Assembly: GCF_003330725.1 (NCBI RefSeq)
Contig: NZ_CP030840.1
Location: 7,048,012 to 7,112,011, forward strand
Direction: 5' to 3'
DNA length: 64,000 bases
From: Acidisarcina polymorpha
GTDB lineage: Bacteria > Acidobacteriota > Terriglobia > Terriglobales > Acidobacteriaceae
Shown here: positions 18,577 through 27,383 of the stretch, piece by piece
How the letters are laid out: each line of letters begins with the position of its first letter
How positions within the stretch are numbered: the first letter of the stretch is position 1
The notes under the pieces: generated by a model
Told to the model about the DNA's origin: nothing
Databases searched by the model: none
Seen by the model: the letters and a program-made list of their open reading frames with translations, nothing else
Made by a program: the position numbers and the translations under genes

Positions 18577-18708
18577 TCCTGCTCCTCTTTTATTTGTGTC
18601 TCAAGACCTGGGCATAGTTCCCAATTTGCTCAAGCTACAACTCTACGAATAGACGCGCGTGCTCGAACAAGGGACCATGAAAAACCGAAGACGTTCTGCC
18701 GCATGAAT

Positions 18709-19770
18709 CTACGGTGAAGCGGGAACACCAGCCTCATCCGCAGCCCAGTAGCTCGTCCGGGCCACCAGTCTTGCGCCGTAATCGCTGCTGAGTCTCACCT
18801 TGAGTGTATGAAATCCAGGAGCTTTATCGGTCGGCCGGAAGCTCAACATGTAACGATTCCGCGCGTGTTTGGCGACCTCCTCGATCCTGTCCTCAAAACC
18901 CTTCTCTTTCAGGAAAGGTGCATATTCGCCGCCGCTCATCACCGCCAGCTGCCTCGCCACATTCTTTTGTACCGCTGCGACCGCCATAAGCAGCGGAGAC
19001 AACAGGTTCATTGTCGGACCAACACTGCCGCCGCCTTTCAAATCGTTGAGAAACTCCGCACCGGAGGCGGAATAGGTGAGCGCCAGCACCAGCGTGTTGC
19101 TCGTCCCGATGCGCTCGATGAGGTCCTTCGCTTGCGTCTTCTTGCTGCCGTGATCGCGGGACTCGCTGATCAGCAGCAGGATGCGACGGCGTTCAGGCGG
19201 CTGCTCTTCGAGCAGATCGATGGAGAACCGGACTGCATCCAGAATTGCTGCCCCGCCATCTCCCGGTTCCAGATTCCGGAGCTGGCTGGTAATCGGGCCG
19301 GTCTTTGAGGAAAAATCTTGTACCAGCTGGGGCTGGCTGTCGAAAGTGACGAGCGCCGCGGCGCCAAAGCCATCCCCGAGAAACAGGTCAAGCAGTGGAC
19401 CGAGCCGGGCAATCTTCTCGAACTGCAGCAGGCTCGTACCGCCCTTCTCCACCGCAATAACGATCGAGACCGGCTGGGAATCAAGATCGTCGTCGACATG
19501 GACCTGTTGCGGCACCCCGTTATCTTCAACAACAAAGTCCTTCTGGGTGAGGCCATACAGGACCGAGCCATCCTTCTTTTCGACCAGAGTAGGCACCAGC
19601 ACCACGCTGGTGTTCACGCGAATGGTAGTGTCTGCCGATCCCTGCTGCGGCTCGCTCGACGGCGTGACTGAAGGGCTTTGTGGATCGGGAGCGGGTACAG
19701 CTTGGCCATCGGCCCTGAACAAAAAGGTGCTCAGGAGCAGGAGAGCTGACCCACGAAGAAGGAACCTCAT
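18709..19770 (-). CDS. VWFA-related acidobacterial protein with degenerate metal site
   Basis: A 353-residue exported protein (signal peptide about 1-22) of the acidobacterial VWFA-related family. The family features are present: TIRVNTSVVLVPTLV, FVVEDNGVPQQV, and a C-terminal RNRYMLSFRPTD. All metal-coordinating positions are changed. DxSxS is replaced by AVEKG (in VIAVEKGGTS), the Thr of GGTAL by Ala (GGAAILDAV), and the second Asp by Glu (LLISESRDH). It is therefore unlikely to bind ligand through a metal ion as the intact paralogue at 145-1101 should. No obvious ribosome site precedes the ATG. The role is unknown. Confidence 0.86.
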   Translation of the reverse strand: MRFLLRGSALLLLSTFLFRADGQAVPAPDPQSPSVTPSSEPQQGSADTTIRVNTSVVLVPTLVEKKDGSVLYGLTQKDFVVEDNGVPQQVHVDDDLDSQPVSIVIAVEKGGTSLLQFEKIARLGPLLDLFLGDGFGAAALVTFDSQPQLVQDFSSKTGPITSQLRNLEPGDGGAAILDAVRFSIDLLEEQPPERRRILLLISESRDHGSKKTQAKDLIERIGTSNTLVLALTYSASGAEFLNDLKGGGSVGPTMNLLSPLLMAVAAVQKNVARQLAVMSGGEYAPFLKEKGFEDRIEEVAKHARNRYMLSFRPTDKAPGFHTLKVRLSSDYGARLVARTSYWAADEAGVPASP

Positions 19771-19839
19771 GTTGGGATTGAAACACGTACCGGCATATCC
19801 GGAAATGGCATATCCTGTAATGAGTTTGTGGTGTTCCCT

Positions 19840-20355
19840 ATGAAACGCAAGCTCAACCCGAAGCGTCTCGCGCTGATGGTCATCGTGGGCGGATTCATCG
19901 CGGCAACCGGGTGCTTTTTACCCCTCGCGCACATTCCCGCTCAGTCGGCCAACGTATGCGATGGTTGCCCTTTCCTGTGGAGGGCGTGGCCGCGCATTCT
20001 GCTGCTGGTGCCTATGGCTCTGGGATTGGCGCTTTCTATCTGGGCCGAGAGGCGATTTAATCGCGGTCTTTCCCGTGAAATTTGGCCTGATGCGGAGCTC
20101 GGTCAAGCACGAGCGCTCCTGGCGAAACGGCTTTGGTTATGGGCTAATCTGGCGCTGGCAGCACTTTGGCTGACGGCCTGCCTGCTTTCGACTCATCGAG
20201 GATTCTTGTGGTCCTCTTTTTACATTCTGATTCTTACCTCTGTGGCGCCGGCTCGCATGCGCCGGCTCTTGGACCCTCCAGTCGCGCCCGGCAGCGGCCT
20301 GGGAGACTTGAGGCCACTCGGGCCGCTCCAGTCGGAGTATTGGGGCGTAGCGTAG
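19840..20355 (+). CDS. Hypothetical integral membrane protein
   Basis: A 171-residue protein with four likely membrane helices: about 9-28 (LALMVIVGGFIAATGCFL), 50-70, 105-123 and 126-143. A CDGC motif lies in the first extracytoplasmic loop (NVCDGCPFLW). The ATG at 19840 (MKRKLNPKR) is preferred over a GTG at 19828 because the positive N-terminus fits the first helix; no strong ribosome site is visible. I do not recognise the family. It is divergent from the VWFA gene. Confidence 0.62.
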   Translation: MKRKLNPKRLALMVIVGGFIAATGCFLPLAHIPAQSANVCDGCPFLWRAWPRILLLVPMALGLALSIWAERRFNRGLSREIWPDAELGQARALLAKRLWLWANLALAALWLTACLLSTHRGFLWSSFYILILTSVAPARMRRLLDPPVAPGSGLGDLRPLGPLQSEYWGVA

Positions 20356-20390
20356 CATTCTTCGAACGCACCGCTGCATAGCTGAACAGC

Positions 20391-20609
20391 CTACCGGTCC
20401 CCACTCCCGTGCAGCTTCCCCGTCCAAAGCAGAAACCGCAGCAGCGCCCGCTTCTCCTTCCAGGTGAAACGCAGAATATCCCGGGTGGTCATGGACTCCG
20501 CCTTCATCCCCGAATAGGTCTCAATCCGCCACTTCACATATTCGCTGCGCCAGGGCCGCAGCTGGTGACCGCGGGTTGCATTCCAGAGAAAGCTGAGGGC
20601 GCCGGGCAT
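20391..20609 (-). CDS. Small conserved Trp/Arg-rich hypothetical protein
   Basis: A 72-residue basic protein rich in Trp and Arg, with the core LRPWRSEYVKWRIETYSG followed by two short helices (DILRFTWKEKRALLRFLLW). From memory, very similar short proteins recur in acidobacterial genomes, which supports a real gene; this was not checked by search. There is no signal peptide. It ends convergently with the membrane protein gene and its start is 24 bases from the divergent mtnA start, so the two promoters must be very close. Function unknown. Confidence 0.6.
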   Translation of the reverse strand: MPGALSFLWNATRGHQLRPWRSEYVKWRIETYSGMKAESMTTRDILRFTWKEKRALLRFLLWTGKLHGSGDR

Positions 20610-20633
20610 CAGGTCTACGTTAAACTATGAGAG

Positions 20634-21692
20634 ATGATTCCTACGCTTGAATGGACCGCCGAAGGCGTCCGCTTTCTCGATCAAACCCGTCTGCCGCTCG
20701 AAGAGACTTACGTGCTGGCAACCACCTATAACCAGATCGCCGACGTCATCACCACCATGGTCGTCCGCGGAGCACCGGCGATCGGCGTCAGCGCCGCGAT
20801 GGGCGTCGCCATTGGGGTTCAGAAAAGTCCGGCCACGAGTATTGCTGCACTCGACGCAGATTTCGAAGTCATTGCGAAGACGCTTGCTTCAACCCGGCCC
20901 ACTGCCGTCAATCTCTTCTGGGGCATCGAGCGCATGCGCCGGCGTTACAACGCCTTGAAGGCCGAAGGGAAAAATCTGGAGGAGATCCGCCAGGGGTTGA
21001 TCGCTGAAGCCTGCCGGATGTATGACGAAGACATCGCCGCCTGTCGCACGATGGGCGCGCACGGCGCAAGCCTGATGCCGCAATCCGGTTCAGTGCTGAC
21101 CCATTGCAATGCAGGCGCCCTCGCCACATGCGGGTATGGAAGCGCCCTAGGGGTCATCCGCGCCGCCGTCGAGCAGGGACATGAGATTCACGTCTACGCT
21201 GACGAGACCCGGCCGTTCCTGCAGGGTGCCCGCCTCACCGCCTGGGAGCTGATGCACGACGGCATACCGACCACCGTCCTCTGCGACAACATGGCCGCGA
21301 GCCTGATGCGGCAGGGAAAGATCCAAGCCGTCATCGTCGGCGCCGACCGCATTGCCGCCAATGGAGACGTCGCCAACAAGATCGGCACCTACGGGGTCGC
21401 CGTGCTTGCAAAAGAGCACGGAATTCCCTTCTACGTGGCAGCGCCGTGGTCAACTATTGATCTCGCAACCGCCCACGGAGACGACATCCCCATCGAACAG
21501 CGGGCGGCCGTCGAGGTCACTCATCATGCCGGCAAGCAACTCACTCCGCACGGAGTCGGCATCGAAAACCCTGCCTTCGATGTAACTCCTTCCAAATACA
21601 TAACCGCAATCGTTACAGAACGAGGAGTTCTCCGCGCACCCTTTGAAGAATCCCTCGCTGACTTCGAGCTAGCGACGCCGCTTCGCGCGTAG
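20634..21692 (+). CDS. mtnA: S-methyl-5-thioribose-1-phosphate isomerase
   Basis: MtnA isomerises methylthioribose-1-phosphate to methylthioribulose-1-phosphate in the methionine salvage pathway (cytoplasm; eIF2B-alpha-like fold). The 352-residue length is typical. The two catalytic residues are visible: Cys158 in [11 protein letters not shown] and Asp238 in [18 protein letters not shown], equivalent to the known Cys160/Asp240 pair of the Bacillus enzyme. The N-terminal [15 protein letters not shown] is also conserved. No other salvage gene (mtnB, mtnK, mtnP) lies nearby. An intrinsic terminator follows at 21713-21741. Confidence 0.95.
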   Translation: MIPTLEWTAEGVRFLDQTRLPLEETYVLATTYNQIADVITTMVVRGAPAIGVSAAMGVAIGVQKSPATSIAALDADFEVIAKTLASTRPTAVNLFWGIERMRRRYNALKAEGKNLEEIRQGLIAEACRMYDEDIAACRTMGAHGASLMPQSGSVLTHCNAGALATCGYGSALGVIRAAVEQGHEIHVYADETRPFLQGARLTAWELMHDGIPTTVLCDNMAASLMRQGKIQAVIVGADRIAANGDVANKIGTYGVAVLAKEHGIPFYVAAPWSTIDLATAHGDDIPIEQRAAVEVTHHAGKQLTPHGVGIENPAFDVTPSKYITAIVTERGVLRAPFEESLADFELATPLRA

Positions 21693-21712
21693 CTCTTCAG
21701 TGCTGGATCATG

Positions 21713-21741
21713 AAAGAGGGCGGAGTATATTCCGCCCTTTA
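21713..21741 (+). terminator. Intrinsic terminator after mtnA
   Basis: A 7-bp GC stem GGGCGGA/TCCGCCC (21718-21724 with 21731-21737) with loop GTATAT lies between an A-rich 5' flank and TTTA. It begins 20 bases after the mtnA stop. Confidence 0.78.
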
Positions 21742-22197
21742 TGTACCAGACTTCTCTGGCCTGGCCTGCCTTGGCATGGCCTGCCCTGGCATGATAGTTC
21801 AGCGCACCTTGGCAGCGACATCGGCAGACGTTCCCAAACCACCGGGAATCGCTGCAGACGACATCTCCCCTATTTCGATAGTGGCAGACCAGGCGAAATC
21901 GTTTCCAGATCCAGGAAATTTTCCACACGAGAGCCCTCGAAGATCCGATCCTGCCGTCGTTTCATTCCGCCGGGAGCATCCCGCAAAATCTTCTCGCAAT
22001 TTCGACCACATAGGATCGAGAACACCCGCAGATTGCGGCCTCCCCTTAGACTAGGAGCAGAAGTGCAGTTGATGTAGCCGAAGAAACGAACTGGGCAGGC
22101 TTCCCTCAGGAAAAAGCCTACAGAGCAGATTTCCGGCACATAACACCATCTGTATTTCTGATCTAGGAGTGTTATCGCCATCGCCGTCCCAATCCGG
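21742..22197. other. Gene-free interval with a short tandem repeat
   Basis: No convincing gene. Several overlapping frames are open on both strands but none has a ribosome site or sensible composition. Two tandem 15-bp copies of TGGCCTGCCYTGGCA lie at 21762-21776 and 21777-21791, differing at one base. The promoter of the small membrane gene at 22198 should lie in the last 100 bases, but I cannot place it. Confidence 0.5.
21762..21791. repeat. 15-bp tandem duplication
   Basis: Two adjacent copies, TGGCCTGCCTTGGCA and TGGCCTGCCCTGGCA, differ at one position. They lie shortly after the mtnA terminator in non-coding DNA and have no evident function. Confidence 0.7.
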
Positions 22198-22497
22198 ATG
22201 CACCCTCCCAGCATCGTCAACCTTCGAAAGAAGTCGCTATTGCGAGGCGCGCTGCTGGTTCTCGGCAGCCTGATCCTGGCATTCGTCTGGGCTGGGTACC
22301 CGGAGGCGCATGCCAACCCTAGGCTGATCCTGCCGGTGATCGTCGCCTTCCTCGGCACTGCCGACACGATGCGTTGCCTTCGCCTGAAATGGAGCTTCTA
22401 CCATGCCGGCGTAATGCTGCTGATCTACATGGACATCATGGCTCTAGCCATGATTCTGTTCCTGCTGCTCTATCCCTATGACGGCTGGCTGATGTAG
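22198..22497 (+). CDS. Small hypothetical membrane protein
   Basis: A 99-residue protein with three likely membrane helices: LRGALLVLGSLILAFVWAGY (about 15-34), LILPVIVAFLGTADTM (about 43-58), and GVMLLIYMDIMALAMILFLL (about 70-90). The N-terminus MHPPSIVNLRKKS is basic, so the inside orientation is plausible. No family is recognised and the ribosome site is weak. The membrane-protein composition over the whole length argues for a real gene. The antisense frame at 21870-22367 is less likely. Confidence 0.65.
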   Translation: MHPPSIVNLRKKSLLRGALLVLGSLILAFVWAGYPEAHANPRLILPVIVAFLGTADTMRCLRLKWSFYHAGVMLLIYMDIMALAMILFLLLYPYDGWLM

Positions 22498-22727
22498 CCC
22501 CAGCAGCCAACCCGCTCCTCGTGTTCCTCATCTCAAATCGGTCATGCAGATGAGTTAACACAAGAGTTCAGCAACCATTGCAATTCCGTCATTTTGCGAT
22601 AGCATTGCCAAGACCGCGCCGACATCGGCTATCTAGCCTGGGTCCAGTAGGTCCTTTGGGAATTGAGAATGCTAGCACTCTCGAAATCGACCGTCGTGCC
22701 ACTTCCACTCTGAAAAGGAATGCTCCC

Positions 22728-23135
22728 ATGTTGAAAGGTTTTCGCGATTTCATTTTGCGCGGTAACGTCCTCGATCTTGCCGTGGCAGTAGTGATTGGCG
22801 CCGCTTTCTCGGCGATCGTCAACTCGCTGGTGAAGGACCTCATTACACCTCTGATATCAGCCATTGTTAAGGTGCCCAACTTTTCCTATCTGGTGCTCAA
22901 CCTCAACGGCGCCCATATCACCTACGGAAATTTCCTCGATAATACGATTTCCTTTCTGCTGATCGCCGCCTCGGTGTACTTCCTGGTCGTTCTCCCGATC
23001 AATACACTGCTGTCGCGAATGAAGCTTACTGCTCCCAAGCCGGCAACTAAAGCCTGCCCCGAGTGTCTAAGCGACATCCCTGCTGCCGCCAAGCGGTGTT
23101 CACACTGCGGGGAGCCGGTTCCCGTAGCTGCATAA
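22728..23135 (+). CDS. mscL: Large-conductance mechanosensitive channel with C-terminal zinc ribbon
   Basis: MscL opens at high membrane tension to release solutes on osmotic downshock. The ATG at 22728 (AGGA eight bases upstream) gives 135 residues beginning MLKGFRDFILRGNVLDLAVA, the classical MscL N-terminus; the frame extends upstream but that part is not MscL. The pore helix IGAAFSAIVNSLVKDLITPL and the second helix (about 70-93) are present. In place of the usual charged cytoplasmic helix bundle, the C-terminus holds CPEC (110-113) and CSHC (124-127), a likely zinc ribbon. Confidence 0.93.
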   Translation: MLKGFRDFILRGNVLDLAVAVVIGAAFSAIVNSLVKDLITPLISAIVKVPNFSYLVLNLNGAHITYGNFLDNTISFLLIAASVYFLVVLPINTLLSRMKLTAPKPATKACPECLSDIPAAAKRCSHCGEPVPVAA

Positions 23136-23221
23136 GACCTGGCTCCAGTAGATCGTTCCGCATCTTTGGCAAAGTCATTTCGTGTAGTCTATGGCTTCAT
23201 CCCGCAGTCTTTGGAGTCATC

Positions 23222-25360
23222 GTGTCTTTGCGCCACTTCGCCTCATGTTGCCTCGCCTCAACCCTCCTCGGCTTATTGCCAGGAACTGCTGCAATTGCCC
23301 AGTCGGGAACGGCGCCGGAGCACGAAAACGACCGCAAGATTGAACAGCAGTTTCTTGCCGCCCCCAGCGCGAAACTTGCCGGCGAGGAGCTTAAGACGCT
23401 CTCCGCCGCCCCCCATGTCGCTGGCTCGAAAGAGGATTACGCGACCGCCCAGTACGTTGAGGCGAAGTTCAAAGCGGCCGGCCTCCAGACCAGCATTGTT
23501 CCTTACAAGATCTGGCTCAACCTACCAAAAGAAGTGAAGATTATTGCTACTGCTCCCAATGGCAAGGTCCTCATGAATGGCCCTGCACCCGAGCATGTGT
23601 CGAGTGATCCTTATCAGAACGATCCCCGCATCGTTACCGCCTTCAACAGCTCTTCGCCTTCGTGCGACCTGACTGCCGAGGTAGTCTATGCCAACTATGG
23701 GACGCCGGAAGATTTCAAGAAACTCAAGGAACTGCACGTCAGCATTAAGGGAAAGCTGGTTCTGGTTCGCTACGGCCATAACTATCGTGGGGTGAAAGTC
23801 TATCTCGCCCAGCTCGGTGGTGCTGCGGGAGTTATCATCTATAGCGATCCCGCCGATGACGGCTTTAGCCGAGGGAACGTCTATCCAAACGGCCCTTACC
23901 GGCCTGCTTCAGGTGTCCAACGCGGATCGGTAGGGTACATCTTTAAATACCCCGGGGATGCGACCACCCCTGGCATTGCTTCCGATCTCGACCTTCCCGA
24001 CGCGAAGCGAACACCGCCCGAACAGGCCAGCGCGGAGCCTACAATTCCCGCGACACCCATCTCGTGGCAGGATGCCGAGCCGATCCTTAAAGCCCTCGGC
24101 GGTTCACCTGTCCCCAAGGATTGGCAAGGCGGATTGCCGATCCTGTACCACACCGGCCCTGGCGGAGTAAAAGTCCATCTCGTGCTCAAACAGGACTACG
24201 CCTATCGCACCATATGGGACGTCATCGGCACCGTCGATGGCAGCACCTATCCCGACGAGTGGGTAGTAGCCGGCAATCACCGCGACGCCTGGGTCTTCGG
24301 GGCGGTGGATCCTGGAAGCGGCACCGCCGCCATGCTCGAGGCCGTCCACGGAATTGGCGAACTGCTCAAGTCCGGCTGGAAGCCAAAGCGGAAAATCGTC
24401 TTTGGCAGCTGGGATGCGGAAGAAGAGGGCCTGATCGGCTCAACGGAATGGGCGGAGGGCCACGCCAGCCAGCTCGAGCACGCAGTCGCCTATTTGAATA
24501 CGGATGTCGCTGTGTCCGGCCCGGAGTTCTCGGCGTCTGCGGTGCCGACACTCAAACAATTCCTGCGCGACGTTGCCAAAGAAGTTCCGAGCGCCAAAGA
24601 AGCCACGGTCTATGACCAGTGGAAGGCCGACCAGGCAGCGACGTCCCAAGCCCACGTCAATAATGGCTTTGGAGAAAAGCACATGAATGCTCACATCACC
24701 GACGATGTCGACGTTGGTGATCTCGGCAGCGGCTCTGACTTCACCCCTTTCTTCCAGCATCTCGGCGTACCGTCCACGGACATAGGCTCCTCGGGCGCTT
24801 ACGGCGTCTATCACTCCGTCTTTGATAACTTCGCTTGGTACACCAGGAACGCCGACCCGGATTTCACCCTGCTGCAGCAGCAAGCGCGCTTCTTCGGGAT
24901 CGAGATCATCAAGATGGCCGATGCCGGAGTGTTGCCGTATGACTACTCCACCTACGCCAGTGAGATCGAGGCCTATCTACAAACGGCCAGGAAGAAAGCC
25001 GAAGATGCAGGACTCAATGAGCTTAGGTTTGACCAGGCTCTCGCCGCAGCCCAGAGCTTCGCGACGGCGGCATCGAATCTGCAGAAGAAAGAGAAGTCCA
25101 ATATGCAGGACATCTCCGCGCTCAACCAGACCCTGATCGACGCTGAACATGCGTTGCTCTCGACGGAAGGCTTGCCGGGGCGTCCCTGGTATAAACACAC
25201 CATCTACGCCCCTGGCGAGTTCACCGGCTATGCGGCTATCGTGATTCCTGGCGTCAATGAAGCAATCGACGCCAAGCAAGCGCAACGCGCCGAGCAGCAG
25301 ATGGATGTCTTGACCAACGCTTTGAACCGGGCGGCAGCTATCCTCGAGAAAGCCAAGTAG
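23222..25360 (+). CDS. Secreted M28 metallopeptidase, glutamate carboxypeptidase II-like
   Basis: A 712-residue zinc peptidase of family M28B. The GTG at 23222 has GGAG five bases upstream and gives a signal peptide (MSLRHFASCC to TAAIAQ); the open frame extends back into mscL but that is not credible. Domain order matches transferrin-receptor/GCPII proteins: a PA domain (about 120-270, with LVRYGHNYRGVKVYLAQ), the zinc peptidase domain (about 290-520), and a C-terminal dimerisation helix domain (about 560-710). Metal ligands are visible in NHRDAWVFGAVDPGSG, WDAEEEGLIGS, NTDVAVSG and YHSVFDNF. It is predicted to hydrolyse C-terminal acidic or other residues from peptides outside the cytoplasm. 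Confidence 0.93.
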   Translation: MSLRHFASCCLASTLLGLLPGTAAIAQSGTAPEHENDRKIEQQFLAAPSAKLAGEELKTLSAAPHVAGSKEDYATAQYVEAKFKAAGLQTSIVPYKIWLNLPKEVKIIATAPNGKVLMNGPAPEHVSSDPYQNDPRIVTAFNSSSPSCDLTAEVVYANYGTPEDFKKLKELHVSIKGKLVLVRYGHNYRGVKVYLAQLGGAAGVIIYSDPADDGFSRGNVYPNGPYRPASGVQRGSVGYIFKYPGDATTPGIASDLDLPDAKRTPPEQASAEPTIPATPISWQDAEPILKALGGSPVPKDWQGGLPILYHTGPGGVKVHLVLKQDYAYRTIWDVIGTVDGSTYPDEWVVAGNHRDAWVFGAVDPGSGTAAMLEAVHGIGELLKSGWKPKRKIVFGSWDAEEEGLIGSTEWAEGHASQLEHAVAYLNTDVAVSGPEFSASAVPTLKQFLRDVAKEVPSAKEATVYDQWKADQAATSQAHVNNGFGEKHMNAHITDDVDVGDLGSGSDFTPFFQHLGVPSTDIGSSGAYGVYHSVFDNFAWYTRNADPDFTLLQQQARFFGIEIIKMADAGVLPYDYSTYASEIEAYLQTARKKAEDAGLNELRFDQALAAAQSFATAASNLQKKEKSNMQDISALNQTLIDAEHALLSTEGLPGRPWYKHTIYAPGEFTGYAAIVIPGVNEAIDAKQAQRAEQQMDVLTNALNRAAAILEKAK

Positions 25361-25430
25361 TCCTGACCGGGTTAGCTCCTTTGGGCTACGGGAACTGCCG
25401 GCAAGCCGTGACATGCTTTCACACGGATTA

Positions 25431-25823
25431 TTAAGCGTACTGGGCGATTCCGTTCCCGAACGACCAGTCCGCAGCGTCGTTTTCACTGAGGGTGATCAAG
25501 ACATCTTCTGGACGAATCTTGACCCGCTCAGAGAGCAGATCGACAACTCTCAGGTACAAGGCCTTCTTTGCTTCGACAGAGCGGCCCTTGCGCAAGAAGA
25601 TCTGAACGAAGACGATACCATCCGTCCGTTGCACTCCGAGGTAATTCGCGTTGTAGAACAGCTGACTTCCTACGCCACCGGAGCCATACTCCGTGACCAC
25701 TTGGAAACGATCATCTACCGGAATTCCGATCGCTTCTACTAACGCCGTATGGACGCAGTCCGCAATCGCTTCCCGATCCTCTGCGGAACGGCCCTCCTTC
25801 AACGAAATCCTCACAAACGGCAT
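25431..25823 (-). CDS. Tautomerase-superfamily protein
   Basis: A 130-residue member of the 4-oxalocrotonate tautomerase/MIF superfamily. The start at 25823 is supported by AAGGAGG seven bases upstream and by the sequence MPFVRISLKEGRS, which leaves the catalytic Pro as residue 1 after Met removal. A second superfamily-like unit begins near IVFVQIFLRKGRSVEAK (about residue 70), so this is a two-unit form. A longer frame to 25928 is not needed. It lies 62 bases downstream of the cytochrome c gene on the same strand and is probably cotranscribed. Substrate unknown. Confidence 0.86.
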   Translation of the reverse strand: MPFVRISLKEGRSAEDREAIADCVHTALVEAIGIPVDDRFQVVTEYGSGGVGSQLFYNANYLGVQRTDGIVFVQIFLRKGRSVEAKKALYLRVVDLLSERVKIRPEDVLITLSENDAADWSFGNGIAQYA

Positions 25824-25885
25824 CGTCCATCCTCCTTGATCTCCAGACAGAGATGCCGGCGAGGGGAGTTCGGCTTCACACATGG

Positions 25886-26284
25886 CTACTTCTTGGCGTA
25901 AGAACGTACGAGCGCCACCATGTTCCAAAGATCGTCCGGCTTCGCGCGGTCCCCTTCCGGTGGCATCTCACCTTTCCCGGCCTTGATGATGTAGTACAAC
26001 TCTCCATCAGACATGGCCTGGAGTGCGGCAGGGTCGGTGAAGTTCTTGATGGGGGTCTTCATTGACGAGGTCAGATCCCCCTTGCCCTCGCCCCCCGGCC
26101 CATGACAGATAGCGCAGTCGTAACCCCACATTTTTTTCGCATGGGCGAGACCCTCCGGAGTGGGTTTGACCGGATTGGTCTTACCGACCAGATCGGCGGG
26201 TACCTGGAAAGGAGCAGGCTTATCGTCACCAAGCGCCATCGATCCGAACAGCAGGATCGGAGCTAAAACCACGAGAACTTTCAT
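25886..26284 (-). CDS. Periplasmic class I c-type cytochrome
   Basis: A 132-residue exported monohaem cytochrome c. A signal peptide covers about residues 1-19 (ending SMALGD). Haem attachment is CAICH near residue 57, and the distal Met ligand is probably in GKGEMPPEGD near residue 105. The pattern HGPGGEGKGD after the haem motif is typical of small electron carriers fed by oxidoreductases. GGAGG lies seven bases before the ATG. The tautomerase gene follows. The partner oxidoreductase is not in the window. Confidence 0.93.
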   Translation of the reverse strand: MKVLVVLAPILLFGSMALGDDKPAPFQVPADLVGKTNPVKPTPEGLAHAKKMWGYDCAICHGPGGEGKGDLTSSMKTPIKNFTDPAALQAMSDGELYYIIKAGKGEMPPEGDRAKPDDLWNMVALVRSYAKK

Positions 26285-26310
26285 TGCAAGACCTCCGCAC
26301 AGGACGAAAC

Positions 26311-26380
26311 TGTGACGGACGAAATATACTCCTCGCGGGGTTTCGATGATGTGACGAAAAGCACACGTACTCTCGTCACA
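26311..26380. promoter_or_regulatory. TGTGACGA half-sites between cytochrome c and kdsA
   Basis: A perfect 8-bp inverted repeat TGTGACGA (26350-26357) / TCGTCACA (26373-26380) with a 15-base spacer lies in the divergent promoter region; a further TGTGACG is at 26311-26317. Half-sites contain TGTGA, as in CRP/FNR operators, but the spacing is too wide for one standard site. A regulator cannot be named. Confidence 0.4.
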
Positions 26381-26448
26381 AAACGCTTTGGTCGCGCGAA
26401 TCAGCGGCCGCGTTAGTCGCCCGGCGGTTCTTGTGATCTGATAGTTGA

Positions 26449-27276
26449 GTGATCCAAGACTTCGAAATTGCGACAGTTCCAGTGGGGCGCGTTGGCGGGA
26501 AATCCAGGCTGTTCCTCATTGCCGGACCTTGCGTCATCGAGAGTGAGGCCCACGTCCGGCTGATGGCTGACGCCATCCAGCGCATCACCTCCGACCTCAA
26601 CGTTCCTTACATCTTCAAGGCCTCCTACGACAAGGCCAATCGCACCTCCGTTCACAGCTTTCGCGGGCCCGGATTGATCGAAGGCACTCGCATCCTTCGT
26701 CGTCTTGCCGAGGCTACAGGATTGCCGGTTCTCACCGACGTCCACGAACCAGCCCACTGTGAAATAGCCGCCGAGGCCGTGGATGTTCTCCAGATTCCCG
26801 CCTTCCTCTGCCGTCAGACCGATCTTCTGGTTGCGGCTGGCCGCACCGGGCGCGCTGTCAATGTCAAAAAAGGGCAGTTCGTCGCGCCATGGGACATGGA
26901 GCACACCGTCCAGAAAGTGACCTCCACGGGCAATCCGCGGGTCTTCTTAACGGAACGCGGAACCAGCTTCGGCTACAACAATCTGGTCGTCGATATGCGA
27001 TCGCTAGCCATTATGCGGACTTTAGCGCCGGTGGTCTTCGACGGGACCCATTCGGTGCAAACGCCTTCTTCCGCCAACGGAGTGTCGGGCGGCCAACCTG
27101 AATTCATCCCCTTGCTGGCGCGTGCGGCGGTCGCGGCGGGCATTGATGGATTATTTTTGGAGGTCCACGACAACCCCGCCGCAGCGAAATCCGACGGCGC
27201 CAATGCTCTGAATCTCCGCGATCTTCGTCCGCTCCTGGAGACGCTCCTCGAAATCCATGACGCTGCGGGGGTCTGA
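26449..27276 (+). CDS. kdsA: 3-deoxy-8-phosphooctulonate synthase (KDO-8-P synthase)
   Basis: KdsA condenses arabinose-5-phosphate with PEP to form KDO-8-phosphate for the lipopolysaccharide inner core; its presence supports a Gram-negative envelope. The 275-residue protein carries FLIAGPCVIESEAH near residue 24, FKASYDKANRTS, DVLQIPAFLCRQTDLL, and FDGTHSVQ near residue 198. The start is GTG with no good ribosome site. The presence or absence of the metal-ligand Cys that separates metal-dependent from independent enzymes was not judged. No other KDO gene is nearby. Confidence 0.96.
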   Translation: MIQDFEIATVPVGRVGGKSRLFLIAGPCVIESEAHVRLMADAIQRITSDLNVPYIFKASYDKANRTSVHSFRGPGLIEGTRILRRLAEATGLPVLTDVHEPAHCEIAAEAVDVLQIPAFLCRQTDLLVAAGRTGRAVNVKKGQFVAPWDMEHTVQKVTSTGNPRVFLTERGTSFGYNNLVVDMRSLAIMRTLAPVVFDGTHSVQTPSSANGVSGGQPEFIPLLARAAVAAGIDGLFLEVHDNPAAAKSDGANALNLRDLRPLLETLLEIHDAAGV

Positions 27277-27307
27277 CCTTGATAGCAGGCTCTAGAGCGT
27301 AGGTAGC

Positions 27308-27335
27308 AAAAAAAGGGCCCCTCGGGTGAGGGGCC
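27308..27335 (-). terminator. Intrinsic terminator of the OmpA-like gene
   Basis: Stem GGCCCCTC/GAGGGGCC (27316-27323 with 27328-27335), loop of four bases. On the minus strand it is followed by a C and seven T residues (27308-27314). It lies about 50 bases past the OmpA-like stop and 40 bases past the convergent kdsA stop, so it may serve both genes, although the T run suits the minus strand. Confidence 0.82.
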
Positions 27336-27383
27336 AATCTGCCTTGGTTCTCTCGTTGTGTGAGAGCTTGATGGCGGCCTTGT

